A DNA stretch of 64,000 nt. Source: an uncultured Eubacteriales bacterium (GTDB lineage: Bacteria > Bacillota > Clostridia > Christensenellales > Aristaeellaceae). A program made the translations under genes and the position numbers. A model generated the notes under the pieces. That model saw only the letters and a list, made by a program, of their open reading frames with translations, was not told the origin of the DNA and ran no database searches. The stretch spans positions 62,001 to 126,000 of the forward strand of contig CADBZH010000010.1 of NCBI GenBank assembly GCA_902799045.1, in the 5' to 3' direction. Positions 9,834-18,907 of this stretch are shown in pieces. Numbering within the stretch: position 1 is the stretch's first letter; the number at the start of each line of letters is the position of its first letter.

Positions 9834-9993
9834 TACTAAATTCCATCTAATCCATGCACATGTGCGTGCGTCTTTTCCGCCCTGGCTGTGCTTCGCTTCA
9901 GTCAACGATGCGCTGCATCGCCTCCTTCCGCTCAGCTTTGCCAGAACGAAAAATCCACTCCGCATTTGTACATGTTTTAGAAGGAATTTAGTA
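9834..9993. mobile_element. R2-type MITE-like element with terminal inverted repeats, copy e
   Basis: A 160-bp element bounded by TACTAAATTCCATCTAA (9834-9850) and TTAGAAGGAATTTAGTA (9977-9993), which are inverted repeats with one mismatch. It starts at the base after the galactanase stop codon. Its interior (gatgcgctgcatcgcctcc ... cagaacgaaaaatcc) recurs in the element at 24108-24293. It carries no open frame of note, so it would need a transposase from elsewhere. Confidence 0.8.
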
Positions 9994-10042
9994 TGAGCCG
10001 TTCGGTTGCCGCGTAACCGGCATAAATGATGTTAATTCCATA

Positions 10043-10071
10043 TTGACAACATAGGCTCAACATAGTATAAT
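10043..10071 (+). promoter_or_regulatory. Consensus promoter of second ABC importer
   Basis: Exact consensus TTGACA (10043-10048), 17 bp, TATAAT (10066-10071). One of the two perfect sigma-A promoters seen in the window. Confidence 0.93.
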
Positions 10072-10113
10072 GCTTATTGGTTGATTAACCCAACAGAAAC
10101 GGAGGTTTTATTC

Positions 10114-11196
10114 ATGAAGAAGCTGCTTGCTGTGCTGCTGGCCGCCCTGATGCTGCTGGCCTGCTGCTCCGCCTTCGCGGAGGAGATCGACGCGGATCTG
10201 ATCGCCGCCGCCCAGGAGGAGGGCGAGCTGGTGGTCTACGGCTCCTGCGAGGAGGACTATCTCGCGGCCGCGACCCGTCATTTTGAAGAGCTGTACGGCA
10301 TCAAGACCCAGTATCAGCGCCTCTCCACCGGCGAGGTTCCCACCAAGATCGAGGAGGAGAACGGCAACCCCTCCGCCGACGTGTGGTTCGGCGGCACCAA
10401 CAACCCCTATGACGAGGCCGCCGCGAAGGGCCTGCTGGACAACAGCTTTGTGCCCGCCAACGCCGCGCACCTCACCAGCGACATGTACAAGAATCCCGAT
10501 GGCTACTGGTATGGCATCTATACCGGCATCCTGGGCTTCATGGTGAACAAGGACGAGCTGGACCGCCTGGGCCTCGAGGCGCCCCAGACCTGGGACGACC
10601 TGCTGAAGGAAGAGTACAAGGGCCTGATCTGGCTGTCCAACTACAACACCGCCGGCACCGCCAAGCTGGTCGTGAACACCATGCTGCAGATGAAGGGCCA
10701 TGACGAGGGCATCCAGTATCTGGTGGCCCTGGACAAGAACATCCAGGTTTACACCAAGTCCGGCTCCGGCCCCTCCAAGAACGTGGGCACCGGCGAGTGC
10801 GTCATCGGCATCGGCTTCCTGCATGACGGCGTGGCGCAGATCGTGGACAACGGCTATGAGAACATCCAGCTGATCATCCCCGCCGACGGCACCTCCTGCG
10901 AGATCGGGCCGGTGGCCGAGTTCAAGGGCGCCAAGCACCCCAACGCCGCGCACCTGTTCATGGAGTACGCCCTGTCTCCCGAGTGCGTCGAGCTGGCCGC
11001 GCAGAACGGCTCCTACCAGTTCCTGGTGCTCGACAACGCGGCCCAGCCGCAGGCGGCCATCGACTTCGGCCTCGATCCCAGCCTGGTTTGGGACGGCTAT
11101 GACTTCGCCGACGCCGCGGCCAACACCGCCACCTACGTCGAAGAGGTCATGAACGCCCTGGGCGACGCCGCGGATGACCGCTTCCAGACGGAATAA
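10114..11196 (+). CDS. ABC importer substrate-binding protein (Fe3+/AfuA-like), probable lipoprotein
   Basis: A 360-residue secreted protein. The N-terminus MKKLLAVLLAALMLLACC contains a lipobox (LLAC), so it is probably a lipoprotein anchored by Cys17; a signal peptidase I site (AFA|EE) is an alternative. The mature part (EGELVVYGSCEEDY..., TGEVPTKIEEE, ADVWFGGTNN) follows the pattern of Fe3+ and 2-aminoethylphosphonate binding proteins. GGAGG at 10101-10105 serves the ATG at 10114. It heads an operon with permease and ATPase, in a different gene order from the first importer. Substrate unproven. Confidence 0.88.
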   Translation: MKKLLAVLLAALMLLACCSAFAEEIDADLIAAAQEEGELVVYGSCEEDYLAAATRHFEELYGIKTQYQRLSTGEVPTKIEEENGNPSADVWFGGTNNPYDEAAAKGLLDNSFVPANAAHLTSDMYKNPDGYWYGIYTGILGFMVNKDELDRLGLEAPQTWDDLLKEEYKGLIWLSNYNTAGTAKLVVNTMLQMKGHDEGIQYLVALDKNIQVYTKSGSGPSKNVGTGECVIGIGFLHDGVAQIVDNGYENIQLIIPADGTSCEIGPVAEFKGAKHPNAAHLFMEYALSPECVELAAQNGSYQFLVLDNAAQPQAAIDFGLDPSLVWDGYDFADAAANTATYVEEVMNALGDAADDRFQTE

Positions 11197-11226
11197 GCCC
11201 TGACGGGATCATTGAGCCCAATCCTC

Positions 11227-11256
11227 AAATCCCCGCCCCGACCGGGGCGGGGATTT
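11227..11256 (+). terminator. Hairpin after binding-protein gene
   Basis: Thirteen-base arms AAATCCCCGCCCC / GGGGCGGGGATTT with a four-base loop, T-poor tail. As in the first importer, it separates the binding protein from the permease and probably sets their expression ratio. Confidence 0.75.
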
Positions 11257-11296
11257 GATACTATTCAAGCCACATAAGTGAGGAAGGAGGCTGCTG

Positions 11297-13009
11297 ATGG
11301 CACGTGGACAAAGCGCGGCACTGGACCGCAAGAAGCTGATGGCCGACCCCATTATGATGACGACCATCGTGCTGCTGATCGCATTCCTGACGCTGTTCAT
11401 ACTCTATCCGTTGGCGATCCTGCTGGTGGACAGCCTCTACGGCACCAACGGCTTATCCATGGAAACCTTTACCCGCATCTTCCAGATGCGCACCTTCCGG
11501 CGCTCCATCACCAACACGCTGAAGGTGGGCTTCGTCGTGGGTATCTTCTCCACACTGATCGGCCTGCTGTTCGCCTATGTGGAGGTCTACGTGAAGATGC
11601 GCAAGGCCGTGGGCGGGCTGTTCAAGGTGGTTTCGATGCTGCCGGTGGTTTCGCCGCCGTTCGTGCTCTCGCTGTCCATGATCATGCTCTTCGGCAAGGC
11701 GGGCCTGATCACCCGGTTCGTGCTGGGCATCTACGACAACAACATCTACGGCTACTGGGGCATCGTCATCGTGCAGACGCTGACGTTCTTCCCGGTCTGC
11801 TACATGATGCTGAAGGGCCTGTTGAAAAACATCGATCCCTCCATGGAGGAGGCCTCCCGCGACATGGGCGCCTCCCGCTGGAAGGTGTTCACCACGGTGA
11901 CGCTGCCGCTGCTGCTGCCCGGCCTGGGCAACGCCTTCCTGGTGACGTTCATCGAATCCATCGCGGACTTTGCCAACCCCATGATCATCGGCGGCAGCTA
12001 TGACACGCTGGCCACCACGATCTACCTGCAAATCACCGGCGCCATGGACAAGCAGGGCGCGGCGGCGATGGCCGTGGTGCTGCTGTGCATCACGCTGGCG
12101 ATGTTCGCGGTGCAGAAGTACTATCTGGAGCGCAAGACGGCGGCCACCCTGACCGGCAAGGCCAGCCGCGCCAGGATGCTGATCGAGGACAAGTCCGTCA
12201 CCGTTCCGCTGACAGTGCTCTGCTCGCTGGCGGCCCTCTTCGTCATCATGATGTACATCTGCGTGCCCATCGGCGCCCTGTTCCCGACCTGGGGCTACAA
12301 GTTCACGCCGCTGACCTTCAAGTGGTTTGAGCAGGTGTTCACCAAGTATCGCGGCCTCCAGGCCTTCCGCGATTCCTTCGTGCTTTCGCTGATCGCCTCG
12401 CCGATCACGGCGCTCCTGTCCATGATCATCAGCTACCTGGTGGTGAAGCGCAAGTTCAAGGCCAAGGGCTTCATCGAGGCGGTGTCCATCCTGGCGATGG
12501 CCGTGCCCGGCACGGTGCTGGGCGTGGGCTACATCCGCGGCTTCGCCAACGGATTGTTCCACACGGGCTTCCTCAGCGGCATCTACGGCACGGCGCTGAT
12601 CCTGATCATCGTGTTCGTGGTGCGCTCGCTGCCCACCGGCACGCGCAGCGGTATTTCGGCGCTGAGGCAGATCGACAAGTCCATCGAGGAATCGGCCTAT
12701 GACATGGGCGCGGACAGTTTAAAGGTGTTCACCTCGGTCACGCTGCCGCTGATCAAGGATTCGTTCCTCTCCGGCCTGGTGACGGCCTTCGTCCGCTCCA
12801 TCACGGCCATCTCCGCCATCATCCTGCTGGTGACGCCCAGCTATCTGCTGATCACCGTGCAGATCAATGAATTCGCGGAGAAGGGCGCTTACAGCATCGC
12901 CTGCGCCTTTGCCAGCATACTGATTCTGATAACCTATGGCGCGGTGCTGTTGATGAACGTCGTCATCAAGTATTTCGGCACCAGCAGAAAGACAAAGGAG
13001 GCTGAGTGA
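11297..13009 (+). CDS. ABC importer permease, double-length (FbpB-like)
   Basis: A 570-residue protein with two permease halves, each with an EAA loop (EEASRDMGASRWKVFTTV near residue 190 and EESAYDMGADSLKVFTSV near 465) and about 12 transmembrane segments. It is the same architecture as the permease at 5886 but only distantly similar, so the two importers are not a recent duplication. AAGGAGG at 11284-11290 serves the ATG. Its TGA overlaps a GTG that could begin the ATPase gene. Confidence 0.92.
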   Translation: MARGQSAALDRKKLMADPIMMTTIVLLIAFLTLFILYPLAILLVDSLYGTNGLSMETFTRIFQMRTFRRSITNTLKVGFVVGIFSTLIGLLFAYVEVYVKMRKAVGGLFKVVSMLPVVSPPFVLSLSMIMLFGKAGLITRFVLGIYDNNIYGYWGIVIVQTLTFFPVCYMMLKGLLKNIDPSMEEASRDMGASRWKVFTTVTLPLLLPGLGNAFLVTFIESIADFANPMIIGGSYDTLATTIYLQITGAMDKQGAAAMAVVLLCITLAMFAVQKYYLERKTAATLTGKASRARMLIEDKSVTVPLTVLCSLAALFVIMMYICVPIGALFPTWGYKFTPLTFKWFEQVFTKYRGLQAFRDSFVLSLIASPITALLSMIISYLVVKRKFKAKGFIEAVSILAMAVPGTVLGVGYIRGFANGLFHTGFLSGIYGTALILIIVFVVRSLPTGTRSGISALRQIDKSIEESAYDMGADSLKVFTSVTLPLIKDSFLSGLVTAFVRSITAISAIILLVTPSYLLITVQINEFAEKGAYSIACAFASILILITYGAVLLMNVVIKYFGTSRKTKEAE

Positions 13010-13011
13010 GC

Positions 13012-14100
13012 ATGGCCGATATGCGCGTCAAAGAGCCCAAGGGCGTCAAGCTGGACCATATCTCCAAGATTTACAAAGACCCCAAGACCGGCAAGGATTT
13101 TTACGCCGTGCACGACGTGGACCTGACCATCGAGCCGGGCACGTTCGTGACGCTGCTGGGCCCCTCCGGCTGCGGCAAGACCACCACCCTGCGCATGATC
13201 GCGGGCTTTGAATCGCCGGACGAGGGCGAGATCTACCTGGGCGGCGAGCCGATCAACGCCCTCACGCCCAACAAGCGCGACACCGCCATGGTGTTCCAGA
13301 GCTACGCGCTGTTTCCACACTACAACGTGTTTGACAACGTGGCCTACGGCCTTCGGCTGCGCAAGGTGCCCAAGGAGGAGATCCAGCGCCGCGTGACGGA
13401 GATCCTCGCGCTGGTGGAGCTCTCCGGCATGGAGCAGCGCATGACCAACCAGCTCTCCGGCGGCCAGCAGCAGCGCGTAGCCCTGGCTCGCGCCCTGGTG
13501 GTGGAGCCGGGCGTGCTGCTGTTCGACGAGCCGCTGAGCAATCTGGACGCCAAGCTGCGCGTGCAGATGCGCACGGAGATCCGCCGCATCCAGCAGGCGC
13601 TGGGCATCACGGCCATCTACGTCACCCACGATCAGTCCGAGGCCATGTCCATCTCCGACAACATCATCCTGATGAAGGGCGGCGTCATCGCCCAGATGGG
13701 CACGCCCACGGAGATCTACTATCGCCCCAACAGCGAATTCGTGGCGGATTTCATCGGCGAGTGCAACTTCCTGAAGGGCCGCATTTCCGCCGTGAACCCC
13801 GGCGAGGCCGTGGTGAACGTGAACGGCCACGACGTGCCTGTGGCGACGGAGAAGGCCGTGAAGGTGGGTGACGAAGGCGAGATCGTGCTTCGCCCCGAGG
13901 CCATCGTCATCGCCGACGAGGGGCTTCTGCCCTGCAAGGTGGAGCTGAGCTGCTTCATGGGCTCCTATCAGAACTACCACGTCCGCGTGGGCGATACCCT
14001 CGTCAAGATCACCGACAACTGCCCGATCAACAAGAAGATCTTCCACGTGGGCGACAATGCCTGCATCTCCTTCGAAAAGGTCTGCGCGCATCTGCTGTAA
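13012..14100 (+). CDS. ABC importer ATP-binding protein (PotA/FbpC type)
   Basis: Counted from ATG 13012 the protein has 362 residues: Walker A GPSGCGKT at 50-57, Q-loop Gln96, LSGGQ at 148-152, Walker B with FDEP at 171-174, the YVTHDQ switch histidine near 206, and a C-terminal TOBE-like domain. Start choice: AAAGGAGG at 12994-13001 is ten bases before this ATG, but only four before a GTG at 13006 that would overlap the permease stop; ATG is preferred. It powers the second importer. A weak GC-rich hairpin without a T run lies at about 14110-14145. Confidence 0.93.
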   Translation: MADMRVKEPKGVKLDHISKIYKDPKTGKDFYAVHDVDLTIEPGTFVTLLGPSGCGKTTTLRMIAGFESPDEGEIYLGGEPINALTPNKRDTAMVFQSYALFPHYNVFDNVAYGLRLRKVPKEEIQRRVTEILALVELSGMEQRMTNQLSGGQQQRVALARALVVEPGVLLFDEPLSNLDAKLRVQMRTEIRRIQQALGITAIYVTHDQSEAMSISDNIILMKGGVIAQMGTPTEIYYRPNSEFVADFIGECNFLKGRISAVNPGEAVVNVNGHDVPVATEKAVKVGDEGEIVLRPEAIVIADEGLLPCKVELSCFMGSYQNYHVRVGDTLVKITDNCPINKKIFHVGDNACISFEKVCAHLL

Positions 14101-14216
14101 GCGCGGATATGGCGCGGTCACCGAAAACATAGTGGCCGCGCCGCTGTCTTCGAATGATCGATACGGCATTGGGGGTCGGGTGAAGGCGTATGGGAATCTA
14201 TGACAGGGATTAGTAC

Positions 14217-14300
14217 AAGAGTGTGTTTCTAAAATCCCCGAAGCGCAATTTCGGCGGATTTGGCTGCATTTCTGCGTTGCTTTTCCTTGATTTACCTAGC
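14217..14300. repeat. R2 dispersed repeat, copy b
   Basis: AGAGTGTGTTTCTAAAATC then aagcgcaatttcggcg, ctgcatttctgcgttgctttt. It is the first part of a 640-base gap that carries no credible gene. The rest holds an R4 palindrome and the promoter of the EAL gene. Confidence 0.8.
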
Positions 14301-14477
14301 CCCCGGGGAACGCGGTTTTTTGGCGGCCTGTCCGTAAAATCCGGAAACATCGCTTTTGCACACGATGCGTGCAACGCGCTCGTTATGAGCGCCGAGCGCA
14401 GCGAGGGGCGTATCCAGGGTTTTCGGTTGCAGACCGCCTTTTCCGGTGGGAAACAGCGACAGAGGTAGTAGAGAATC

Positions 14478-14522
14478 GTAGGGGCGGCGTTTCTGCCCCT
14501 ACATCTGCTTTATGCACGCATA
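14478..14522. repeat. R4 palindromic repeat, copy a
   Basis: A GTAGGGGC ... GCCCCTAC hairpin followed by atctgctttatgcacgcata. The same hairpin-plus-tail design recurs at 39807-39860 (aggggcggcg ... cgccgcccct, then tttgctttatacatgcgta). Confidence 0.65.
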
Positions 14523-14589
14523 AAAACATTATGGCAGTTCCTTTTGATGTTTTGGATGAAGTCCCGAAACTTTTCGCATGGAAAAAATA

Positions 14590-14618
14590 TGGACAAATCG
14601 ATCGGATTGTGATACAAT
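14590..14618 (+). promoter_or_regulatory. Probable promoter of the EAL-domain gene
   Basis: TGGACA (14590-14595), 17 bp, TACAAT (14613-14618). The transcript would have a leader of about 115 bases before the ATG at 14742; no c-di-GMP riboswitch-like sequence was recognised in it. Confidence 0.65.
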
Positions 14619-14741
14619 ACGCTTGTAAATTTATGACGCGCAACATAACATTCGGTCATGCCGCGGCGTTGATGGCGGTAGAACCGACCATCAAGCGATT
14701 CATGCGGCGGAGCACTGCCGCCGGACTACGGGAGGAAGACC

Positions 14742-16955
14742 ATGCAGTCAAGCACCAAGCATTTCACGCCGATGGACGAGGCACGGCGGCAGATATTGAT
14801 CGTGGCCGGCGAGGCCGAATGCCGGGACGGGCTTCGGTCGATGCTGGAGGATCAGTATGAGCTGATCCCGGCCCAAACCGAAGCCCAGGCCCTGGAGATG
14901 CTCTACGAGCGAAAGGATTCGCTGGCCCTGATGCTGCTGGAGCTGAGCCTGCCGGACGCGAAGGGCATCGACATCATTCGCCAGGTGAACGAGGACCCGC
15001 AGCTGATGCGCATCCCCGTGATTGCGCTGAGCGCCCTGCGCGAGGCGGAGGCTTTCGCCCTGAACAACGGCGCGATGGATTTCATACTCGAAGGCGACGT
15101 GCTGCCGGACGCCCTGCTGGCGCGGGTGCGCCATGCCATCGAGCTGTCTGAAAACCGCAACATCATCCGCTCCACCGAGCGCGACCAGCTGACCGGCCTG
15201 TACAACAAGGATTTCTTCTTCTCTTATGCCATGCAGTACGACACCTATCACAAGGACCTGGCGATGGATGCCATCGAGGTGAACATCAGCCACTTCCACA
15301 TGATCAACGAGCGCTACGGCAAGGCCTACGGCGACGACGTTCTGCGCCGCATCGGCACGCGCATCGCCGAATACGTCAGCGGCGACGGCGGCATCGTCTG
15401 CCGTCGGGACGGCGACACGTTCCTGATCTACTGCCCCCATCGCGAGGACTATGAGCGCATCCTGCACAACGCCTGCTGCGGCATGGACAGCCGCGTGCGC
15501 CTGCGCATGGGCGTCTATCCCAACGCCGACAAGAGCCTTGAGATCGACCAGCGCTTCGACCGGGCCAAGCTGGCCTCCGACACGCTGCGCAACAGCTTCA
15601 CCCGCACCGTGGCCATCTACGATGAAAAGCTGCACAACGCCGAGGTGTATGTCGAGCAGCTGCTGGAGGATTTCCCGAAGGCCATCGAGGAAAACCAGTT
15701 CGTGGTCTACTATCAGCCCAAGTTTGAAATCCAGTCCACCATGCCGGTGCTGAACAGCTCCGAGGCGCTGGTGCGCTGGAAGCATCCGAAGCTGGGCATG
15801 ATCAGCCCCACCGATTTCATTCCGCTGTTTGAGAGCAACGGCCTCATCCGCACACTGGACAGCTATGTCTGGCGCAAGGTGGCCGCCCAGATGCGGGACT
15901 GGAAGGATCGGCTCGGCTTCTGCCTGCCGGTGTCGGTGAACGTCAGCCGTGTGGATATCTTCGACTATGACCTCGTGGATCACATGAAGAAGCTGATGGA
16001 GGAATTCGGCCTGACGCCGGAGGAGTTCCTGCTGGAGATCACCGAATCCGCCTACACCCAGGATTCCGCGCAGATCATCGAAACCGTGAAGCGCCTGCGG
16101 GACGCGGGCTTCCACATCGAGGTGGACGACTTCGGCAGCGGCTATTCCTCACTGAACATGATCGCCTCGCTGCCGATGGACGCGCTGAAGCTGGACATGG
16201 AGTTCATGCGCAACGCCTTCAAGGAGCGCAAGAACACCAAGATGCTGGACGCGGTGATCGACATCGCCTATTCCCTGGAGGTGCCCACGATCGCCGAGGG
16301 CGTGGAGACCGCCGAGCAGATGTTTGCGCTGAAGGAGATGGGCTGCGACCTGGTGCAGGGCTATTACTTCTCGCGCCCGGTGCCCGCCGAGGAATTCGAA
16401 CGCTTCCTGATCGAGCGCATGGGCCGCGAGAGCAAAGGCAGCCCCATCCGGGAGAACAAGGTCAAGCCGGCGGAGCAGTTCGCCTACGAGGCGCTGCACG
16501 ATCCGCTGACCGGCCTGTACAACCACAGCGCCTACAAGATGCTGATGAAGGACGCGGACCAGCGCAACATCGCGCTGCTGATCGCCAACGTGGACGGTTA
16601 CGACCAGATCCTGGCCGAGCACGGCGAGGAGACCGCCAATCGCGTGGCGGAGCTGGTGGCCGACGTGCTGCATCACAACTTCCGCTCGGTGGACTTCATC
16701 TGCCGCATCAGCGCGGACGAGTTCGCCGTGATCATGACCCGCGCCAACAGCACCCTCAAGCCGCTGATCTCCGAGAAGGTGGAGCGCATCAACGCCATGC
16801 TGAAGGAGCGCCAGGGCGATCTGCCGCCCATTGAGCTCAGCGTGGGCGTGGCCTTTGCCGACCGCGAGAATCCCCAGGGAGACATCTTCCACGATGCCGA
16901 CATCGCCCTGAACCGCATGAAGAGCATCAAGGCATCCGGCTGGGCGATCTATTGA
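14742..16955 (+). CDS. Pseudo-receiver / GGDEF / EAL / GGDEF protein, predicted c-di-GMP phosphodiesterase
   Basis: A 737-residue soluble protein. Residues 15-135 are a receiver-like domain, but the phospho-acceptor position is Glu67 (LLELSLP) instead of Asp. Residues about 145-295 form a GGDEF-like domain with RDGDTF in place of GGDEF. Residues about 305-555 form an EAL domain with intact motifs: EALVRW (Glu341), Asn400, EITE (Glu432), DDFGSGYSSL (Asp462/Asp463), Lys483, Glu519 and Gln539. Residues about 580-735 form a second GGDEF-like domain with SADEF. So cyclase activity is unlikely at both sites and c-di-GMP hydrolysis is expected. It sits alone between repeats, behind its own promoter. 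Confidence 0.92.
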   Translation: MQSSTKHFTPMDEARRQILIVAGEAECRDGLRSMLEDQYELIPAQTEAQALEMLYERKDSLALMLLELSLPDAKGIDIIRQVNEDPQLMRIPVIALSALREAEAFALNNGAMDFILEGDVLPDALLARVRHAIELSENRNIIRSTERDQLTGLYNKDFFFSYAMQYDTYHKDLAMDAIEVNISHFHMINERYGKAYGDDVLRRIGTRIAEYVSGDGGIVCRRDGDTFLIYCPHREDYERILHNACCGMDSRVRLRMGVYPNADKSLEIDQRFDRAKLASDTLRNSFTRTVAIYDEKLHNAEVYVEQLLEDFPKAIEENQFVVYYQPKFEIQSTMPVLNSSEALVRWKHPKLGMISPTDFIPLFESNGLIRTLDSYVWRKVAAQMRDWKDRLGFCLPVSVNVSRVDIFDYDLVDHMKKLMEEFGLTPEEFLLEITESAYTQDSAQIIETVKRLRDAGFHIEVDDFGSGYSSLNMIASLPMDALKLDMEFMRNAFKERKNTKMLDAVIDIAYSLEVPTIAEGVETAEQMFALKEMGCDLVQGYYFSRPVPAEEFERFLIERMGRESKGSPIRENKVKPAEQFAYEALHDPLTGLYNHSAYKMLMKDADQRNIALLIANVDGYDQILAEHGEETANRVAELVADVLHHNFRSVDFICRISADEFAVIMTRANSTLKPLISEKVERINAMLKERQGDLPPIELSVGVAFADRENPQGDIFHDADIALNRMKSIKASGWAIY

Positions 16956-16980
16956 TGCGTTGACGCCCTCGCCAATGAAA

Positions 16981-17048
16981 AGATCCTTCGCTCCGCTCAG
17001 TATGACAGAACTTGATTGCGCTGTCATCCTGAGCGAAGCGAAGGATCT
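16981..17048. repeat. R1 dispersed palindromic repeat, copy c
   Basis: agatccttcgctccgctcag ... tgagcgaagcgaaggatct. It lies between the convergent EAL and ECF S-component genes, where its hairpin could serve as a bidirectional terminator. Confidence 0.88.
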
Positions 17049-17065
17049 TCGTTTAGCCGCCGGAG

Positions 17066-17638
17066 TTACGCCTCTTCCTCCCGGGCGTACATCCGCTTCA
17101 GCAGCCCGCTGGAGCGCAGCGCCGGCAGCACCGCGTGGTAGAACAGCGGCGCGGCGACCACCGCGACGGCGGCGTTGATCAGCGAGGGAATCACCTTGCT
17201 GACCACCGTGGCCCAGACCGTGTCCATCGGGAAGCCGTAGACGAAGCGCTGGTAGATGAACGTCTTCAGCGCGTAGAGGAACACGTAGGTCAGCGCCCCC
17301 AGCACGCAGGCCAGCGCCGTGCGGTCCAGCCGGTGGGGCTTGTTGCCGCCGTGCAGCAGCGCGCCGCAGACCCAGGCCATGGCGAACTTGCTGACGAGCG
17401 TGATCGCCACGTTCACCAGGTCGTAGCCGGCCACCGCGTCATACAGCGCCGAGCCGATGCCCGCCGCCAGGCCGCCCTGCAGCGGCCCCAGCAGGATGCC
17501 GCTCAACAGGCACACGGCGTTGGCAAAGTGCACCTTCGAGCCCAACAGCGGAAAGCGGAACAGCGTCACCACATAGACCATGGCTGCCATCATCGCCATG
17601 AAGGTGAGGTTGAATATCGTAAAGCGTCGGTTGCTCAT
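17066..17638 (-). CDS. ECF transporter S component (vitamin uptake)
   Basis: A 190-residue integral membrane protein with about six hydrophobic segments and the N-terminal alanine-rich helix (FMAMMAAMVYVV) that S components use to dock on EcfT. S components bind vitamins or their precursors and share a common EcfA/A'/T module encoded elsewhere. It is divergent from a MocR-type regulator with a shared operator region; in Firmicutes MocR regulators of the PdxR kind often sit beside B6 genes, so a B6 vitamer is a reasonable but unproven substrate. AGGGGGG precedes the ATG on the minus strand. Confidence 0.82.
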   Translation of the reverse strand: MSNRRFTIFNLTFMAMMAAMVYVVTLFRFPLLGSKVHFANAVCLLSGILLGPLQGGLAAGIGSALYDAVAGYDLVNVAITLVSKFAMAWVCGALLHGGNKPHRLDRTALACVLGALTYVFLYALKTFIYQRFVYGFPMDTVWATVVSKVIPSLINAAVAVVAAPLFYHAVLPALRSSGLLKRMYAREEEA

Positions 17639-17662
17639 TTGAATCCCCCCTGAAACAGTCGG

Positions 17663-17693
17663 TTGACTTTGAACGCCTAACAGTATATACTGT
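17663..17693. promoter_or_regulatory. Divergent promoter region with 14-bp palindromic operator
   Basis: Plus strand: TTGACT (17663-17668), 17 bp, TATACT (17686-17691) toward the MocR gene. The -10 lies inside the perfect palindrome ACAGTATATACTGT (17680-17693). By symmetry the palindrome also offers TATACT to the minus strand, 17 bp from a weak TTTTCA, toward the S-component gene. A regulator bound here would block both promoters. Confidence 0.75.
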
Positions 17694-17741
17694 ATCTGAC
17701 ATTATGAAAAGTGCCAGAATAGGAGAAAATAATAAGACCAG

Positions 17742-18821
17742 ATGAGAACCGATAAACCGGAATACCTGAAGCTGTACGAATTCATGCGGGATGAGATCGT
17801 CCGCGGCGCCTGGCCCCGCGGGTCGCGCCTGCCGTCTCGCCGCCAGATGGCCCTCGACCACGGCTTGAGCGTCATCACCGTGGAGCACAGCTACGAGCTG
17901 CTCTGCCAGGAGGGCTACGCCGAGGCGAGAGCGCGCAGCGGCTATTACGCCATCTACCGCGCCGGAGACGCCTTTGCCGCGCCGGAGAGCGCCCTGCGCG
18001 CAGAGGCGGCGCCGCTGCCGCTGCCCCAGCCGCCGGGAGAGGTGGACGCGTTCCCGTTTTCGGTGCTGGCGAAGTCGATGCGGCGGGTGATTGCCGACTA
18101 CGGCGAAGCCCTGCTCGAGCGCTCGCCCAACGCCGGCTGCCTGCCGCTGCGCCGCGCCCTGTCCGGCTACCTGGCCCGCAACCGCGGCATTGCCGCCGAC
18201 GAGAGCCAGATCGTCATCGGCGCGGGCTCGGAATACCTGTACGGGCTGGTGGTGGAGATGCTGGGCCGCGATCGCGCGTTCGCCATCGAGGACCCCTCCT
18301 ATGAACAGATCGAGCGCGTCTACCAGGCCAAGGGCGTCGCGGTGGAGCCGCTGCCCCTGGGCCGAGACGGCATCCGCAGCGCCGCCCTGCGCGCCACGTC
18401 CGCCACGGTGCTGCACATCACGCCCTTCCGCAGCTTTCCCACCGGCGTCACGGCCTCCGCCTCGAAGCGGGACGAATACCTGCGCTGGGCCGCCGAAGGC
18501 GATCGCTACATCGTCGAGGACGACTTTGAATCGGAGTTTTCGCTGCTGCGCAAGCCGGAGGAGACGGTGTTTGCCCGCGCTGCCCGGGGAAACGTGCTCT
18601 ATATGAACACCTTTACGCGCACCGTTTCGCCCGCCCTGCGCGTGGGCTACATGGTGCTGCCCCAGCGGCTCGTGCCCCTCTTCGAGGCGCGGGTGGGCTT
18701 CTATTCCTGTCCCGTCCCCGCGTTTGAGCAGTATCTGCTCTCAGACTTGATCGTCAGCGGCGATTTCGAGCGCCACATTAACCGCGTTCGCCGCCGGAAG
18801 CGCCGGGACGCGGGGAAGTGA
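17742..18821 (+). CDS. MocR/GabR-type GntR regulator, C-terminally short and lacking the PLP lysine
   Basis: A 359-residue protein: a GntR winged-helix domain at about 5-70 (RLPSRRQMALDHGLSVITVEHSY), then an aminotransferase-fold domain (about 100-350). Two departures from the family: the stretch that normally holds the PLP-binding lysine (TFSKT) reads NTFTRTVSP, with Arg293 at the Lys position; and the protein stops about 100 residues short of the usual 450-470, just after the HIRRMR-like motif (HINRVRRR). The PLP-contacting EDDF is still present (259-262). It may be a non-PLP repressor or a decaying gene. A ribosome site (AGGAGA) is distant, about 16 bases upstream. Confidence 0.82.
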   Translation: MRTDKPEYLKLYEFMRDEIVRGAWPRGSRLPSRRQMALDHGLSVITVEHSYELLCQEGYAEARARSGYYAIYRAGDAFAAPESALRAEAAPLPLPQPPGEVDAFPFSVLAKSMRRVIADYGEALLERSPNAGCLPLRRALSGYLARNRGIAADESQIVIGAGSEYLYGLVVEMLGRDRAFAIEDPSYEQIERVYQAKGVAVEPLPLGRDGIRSAALRATSATVLHITPFRSFPTGVTASASKRDEYLRWAAEGDRYIVEDDFESEFSLLRKPEETVFARAARGNVLYMNTFTRTVSPALRVGYMVLPQRLVPLFEARVGFYSCPVPAFEQYLLSDLIVSGDFERHINRVRRRKRRDAGK

Positions 18822-18907
18822 CGGCTGCGGCGAGCGCCGCAACGGCGGTTCGCTCAATCGTTGAATCGTAACTCATGCGTTTGCCCCGCGCCGAACGGAA
18901 ATAGCGG

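Noticed and set aside
14369-14860. Open frame of about 160 codons before the EAL gene
   Set aside because: It spans R2/R4 repeat DNA, the promoter and the start of the EAL gene in another frame; no motif or ribosome site supports it.
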